Shown here: one piece after another, positions 4,355-5,182 of the stretch | How the letters are laid out: the number at the start of each line of letters is the position of its first letter | How positions within the stretch are numbered: the stretch's first letter is position 1 | Source of the DNA: Rhodospirillales bacterium | GTDB taxonomy: Bacteria > Pseudomonadota > Alphaproteobacteria > SMXQ01 | NCBI GenBank assembly: GCA_024638585.1 | Contig: JAHEKA010000214.1 | Span: 1 to 5,182 of the forward strand | Direction of reading: 5' to 3' | DNA length: 5,182 bases | Translations under genes and position numbers: made by a program | Notes under the pieces: model-generated | Databases searched by the model: none | What the model saw: the letters and a program-made list of their open reading frames with translations, nothing else | What the model was told of the DNA's origin: nothing

Positions 4355-5170
4355 ATGCTTGGATCCCGATGCCTTGCCCTGGCCCTCAGCCTCGCCGCCG
4401 TGGCGGCGTCTTGGCCCGTGGGCGCGCCGCCGCAGGCCGACGGGCTGCCCAAGGGCCTTAAGGCGGGCAAGCCCGGCACCGCCCAGCGCATCGTCGATGG
4501 CGATACCCTGGTGCTGCGCGACGGCCGTGAGGTGCGCCTGGTCGGCATCCAGGCGCCAAAACTGCCCCTGGGGCGGGCCGGGTTCAAGAAATGGCCGCTC
4601 GCCGATGAGGCCAAGAGCGCGCTCGCCCGGCTGGCGCGGGGGCGGCAGCTCAGGCTGCTGTTCGGCGGCGCCCGGGGCGACCGCCACGGCCGGGTGCTGG
4701 CCCATCTCGCGCGGTCCACCGATGGCACCTGGATTCAGGGCGCCATGCTGGACCTCGGCCTCGCCCGGGTCTACAGCTTTCGGGACAACCGCGCAGGCGT
4801 GGCCGAAATGCTGGGGCTCGAGCGCAGGGCCCGGGCCGCCAGGCGGGGAATCTGGGGTCACCCCTTCTATGCGATCATTCCCCACCGGCGGGCCGGCCGC
4901 TATATTGGCACCTTCCAGCTGGTGGAAGGCCGGGTCATGAAAACGGCGGTGATCAGGCGCTGGGCCTATGTCAATTTCGGCGCCGATTGGCGCAAGGACT
5001 TCACCGTCTCGATCCGCCGCCGCGATCTCCGCTCCTTCCGCAAGGCGTGGGGCAGGACGCTCAAGAAGCTGGAAGGCAAGGCGGTTCGGGTCCGGGGCTG
5101 GCTGCGCTTGCGCAACGGGCCGATGATCGAAGCCACCCACGCCGAACAGATCGAGGTGCTGCAACCATGA
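4355..5170 (+). CDS. Secreted SNase-like (thermonuclease family) protein with C-terminal extra domain
   Basis: The 271-residue protein has a signal peptide at about residues 1-28 (MLGSRCLALALSLAAVAASW, then an Ala/Pro-rich end), an SNase domain at about 41-168 and a C-terminal domain at about 180-270. SNase landmarks include VDGDT (47-51, Asp50 equal to Asp21 of staphylococcal nuclease), Arg61 (Arg35) and DRHGR (109-113, Arg113 equal to Arg87). LDLGLARVYS and the closing RRGIW are also typical. However, the calcium and catalytic segment reads GIQAPK (64-69), where staphylococcal nuclease has VDTPE. Asp40 is thus Gln66 and Glu43 is Lys69, so nuclease activity of the classical type is doubtful. 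The C-terminal domain (IGTFQLVEGRVMK, YVNFGADWRKDF, VRVRGWLRLRNGPMIE) has an OB-fold-like strand pattern and may bind nucleic acid or another partner. No Shine-Dalgarno precedes the ATG; it is kept because the signal peptide starts there and no better start exists. The gene overlaps the next one by ATGA. Confidence 0.87.
   Translation: MLGSRCLALALSLAAVAASWPVGAPPQADGLPKGLKAGKPGTAQRIVDGDTLVLRDGREVRLVGIQAPKLPLGRAGFKKWPLADEAKSALARLARGRQLRLLFGGARGDRHGRVLAHLARSTDGTWIQGAMLDLGLARVYSFRDNRAGVAEMLGLERRARAARRGIWGHPFYAIIPHRRAGRYIGTFQLVEGRVMKTAVIRRWAYVNFGADWRKDFTVSIRRRDLRSFRKAWGRTLKKLEGKAVRVRGWLRLRNGPMIEATHAEQIEVLQP
5153..5158 (+). promoter_or_regulatory. Ribosome binding site for the gene starting at 5167
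   Basis: GAGGTG ends 8 bases before the ATG at 5167. It lies inside the last codons of the SNase-like gene and supports a true downstream start and translational coupling. Confidence 0.5.
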
Positions 5171-5182
5171 ACCACTCCCTGC
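5167..5182 (+). CDS. Start of an unidentified downstream gene (cut by window edge)
   Basis: An ATG overlaps the TGA of the SNase-like gene (ATGA) and is preceded by GAGGTG at 8 bases. Only the first five codons (MNHSL) fall in the window, so the product cannot be named. The overlap suggests an operon with the SNase-like gene and coupled translation. Confidence 0.5.

Noticed and set aside
3069..4940. Very long plus-strand open frame (623 codons) running antisense to the iminopeptidase gene and into the SNase-like gene
   Set aside because: It is a shadow frame caused by high GC and few stop codons. Its protein has no recognisable motif and is Arg/Pro/Gly/Ala-rich. The minus-strand reading of the same bases is an intact S33 peptidase.
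4313..5164. 283-codon minus-strand frame opposite the SNase-like gene
   Set aside because: No family motif or ribosome site. The opposite strand carries a complete signal peptide and SNase domain.

Overview
The window looks like ordinary chromosomal DNA of a GC-rich proteobacterium, most likely an alphaproteobacterium. Sampled lines in most of the genes run at about 65-80% GC. The gene types (a PagL-like outer membrane lipid A deacylase, secreted DUF302 and SNase-like proteins, a proline iminopeptidase, a tRNA with its CCA encoded) suit a Gram-negative cell. The lineage is inferred from composition and protein style, not from a marker gene.

Layout, left to right. Positions 1-417 (minus) hold the first 139 codons of a major facilitator superfamily transporter that runs off the left edge. 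Positions 522-1028 (minus) encode a secreted DUF302 protein just upstream of it. Positions 1097-1126 are a stranded copy of the 3' end of a tRNA-Arg gene. Positions 1182-2198 (plus) encode a patatin-like (RssA/NTE type) acyl hydrolase of clearly lower GC, about 57%. Positions 2342-2418 (minus) are a complete tRNA-Arg(CCU). Positions 2524-3066 (minus) encode a PagL-like outer membrane protein. Positions 3255-4262 (minus) encode proline iminopeptidase. Positions 4355-5170 (plus), divergent from it, encode a secreted SNase-like protein with an extra C-terminal domain, and a further gene starts at 5167 in a 4-base ATGA overlap.

The most notable structure is the stretch 1097-2370. The last 30 bases of the tRNA-Arg region are repeated in the same orientation 1244 bp away (29/30 identical), and between the copies lies the compositionally foreign patatin gene with no integrase. 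This is the geometry left by site-specific integration at a tRNA 3' end, so I read it as a small, decayed genomic island carrying one cargo gene.

Two enzymes depart from their families at catalytic positions. The SNase-like protein has Gln and Lys where staphylococcal nuclease has the calcium ligand Asp40 and the catalytic Glu43. The PagL-like protein keeps the His-x-Ser pair but has Asn where PagL has its catalytic Glu. The genes do not form one pathway: three act at the envelope or outside the cytoplasm (DUF302, PagL-like, SNase-like), one is a transporter, and one is a cytoplasmic peptidase. I see no new multi-gene system here.
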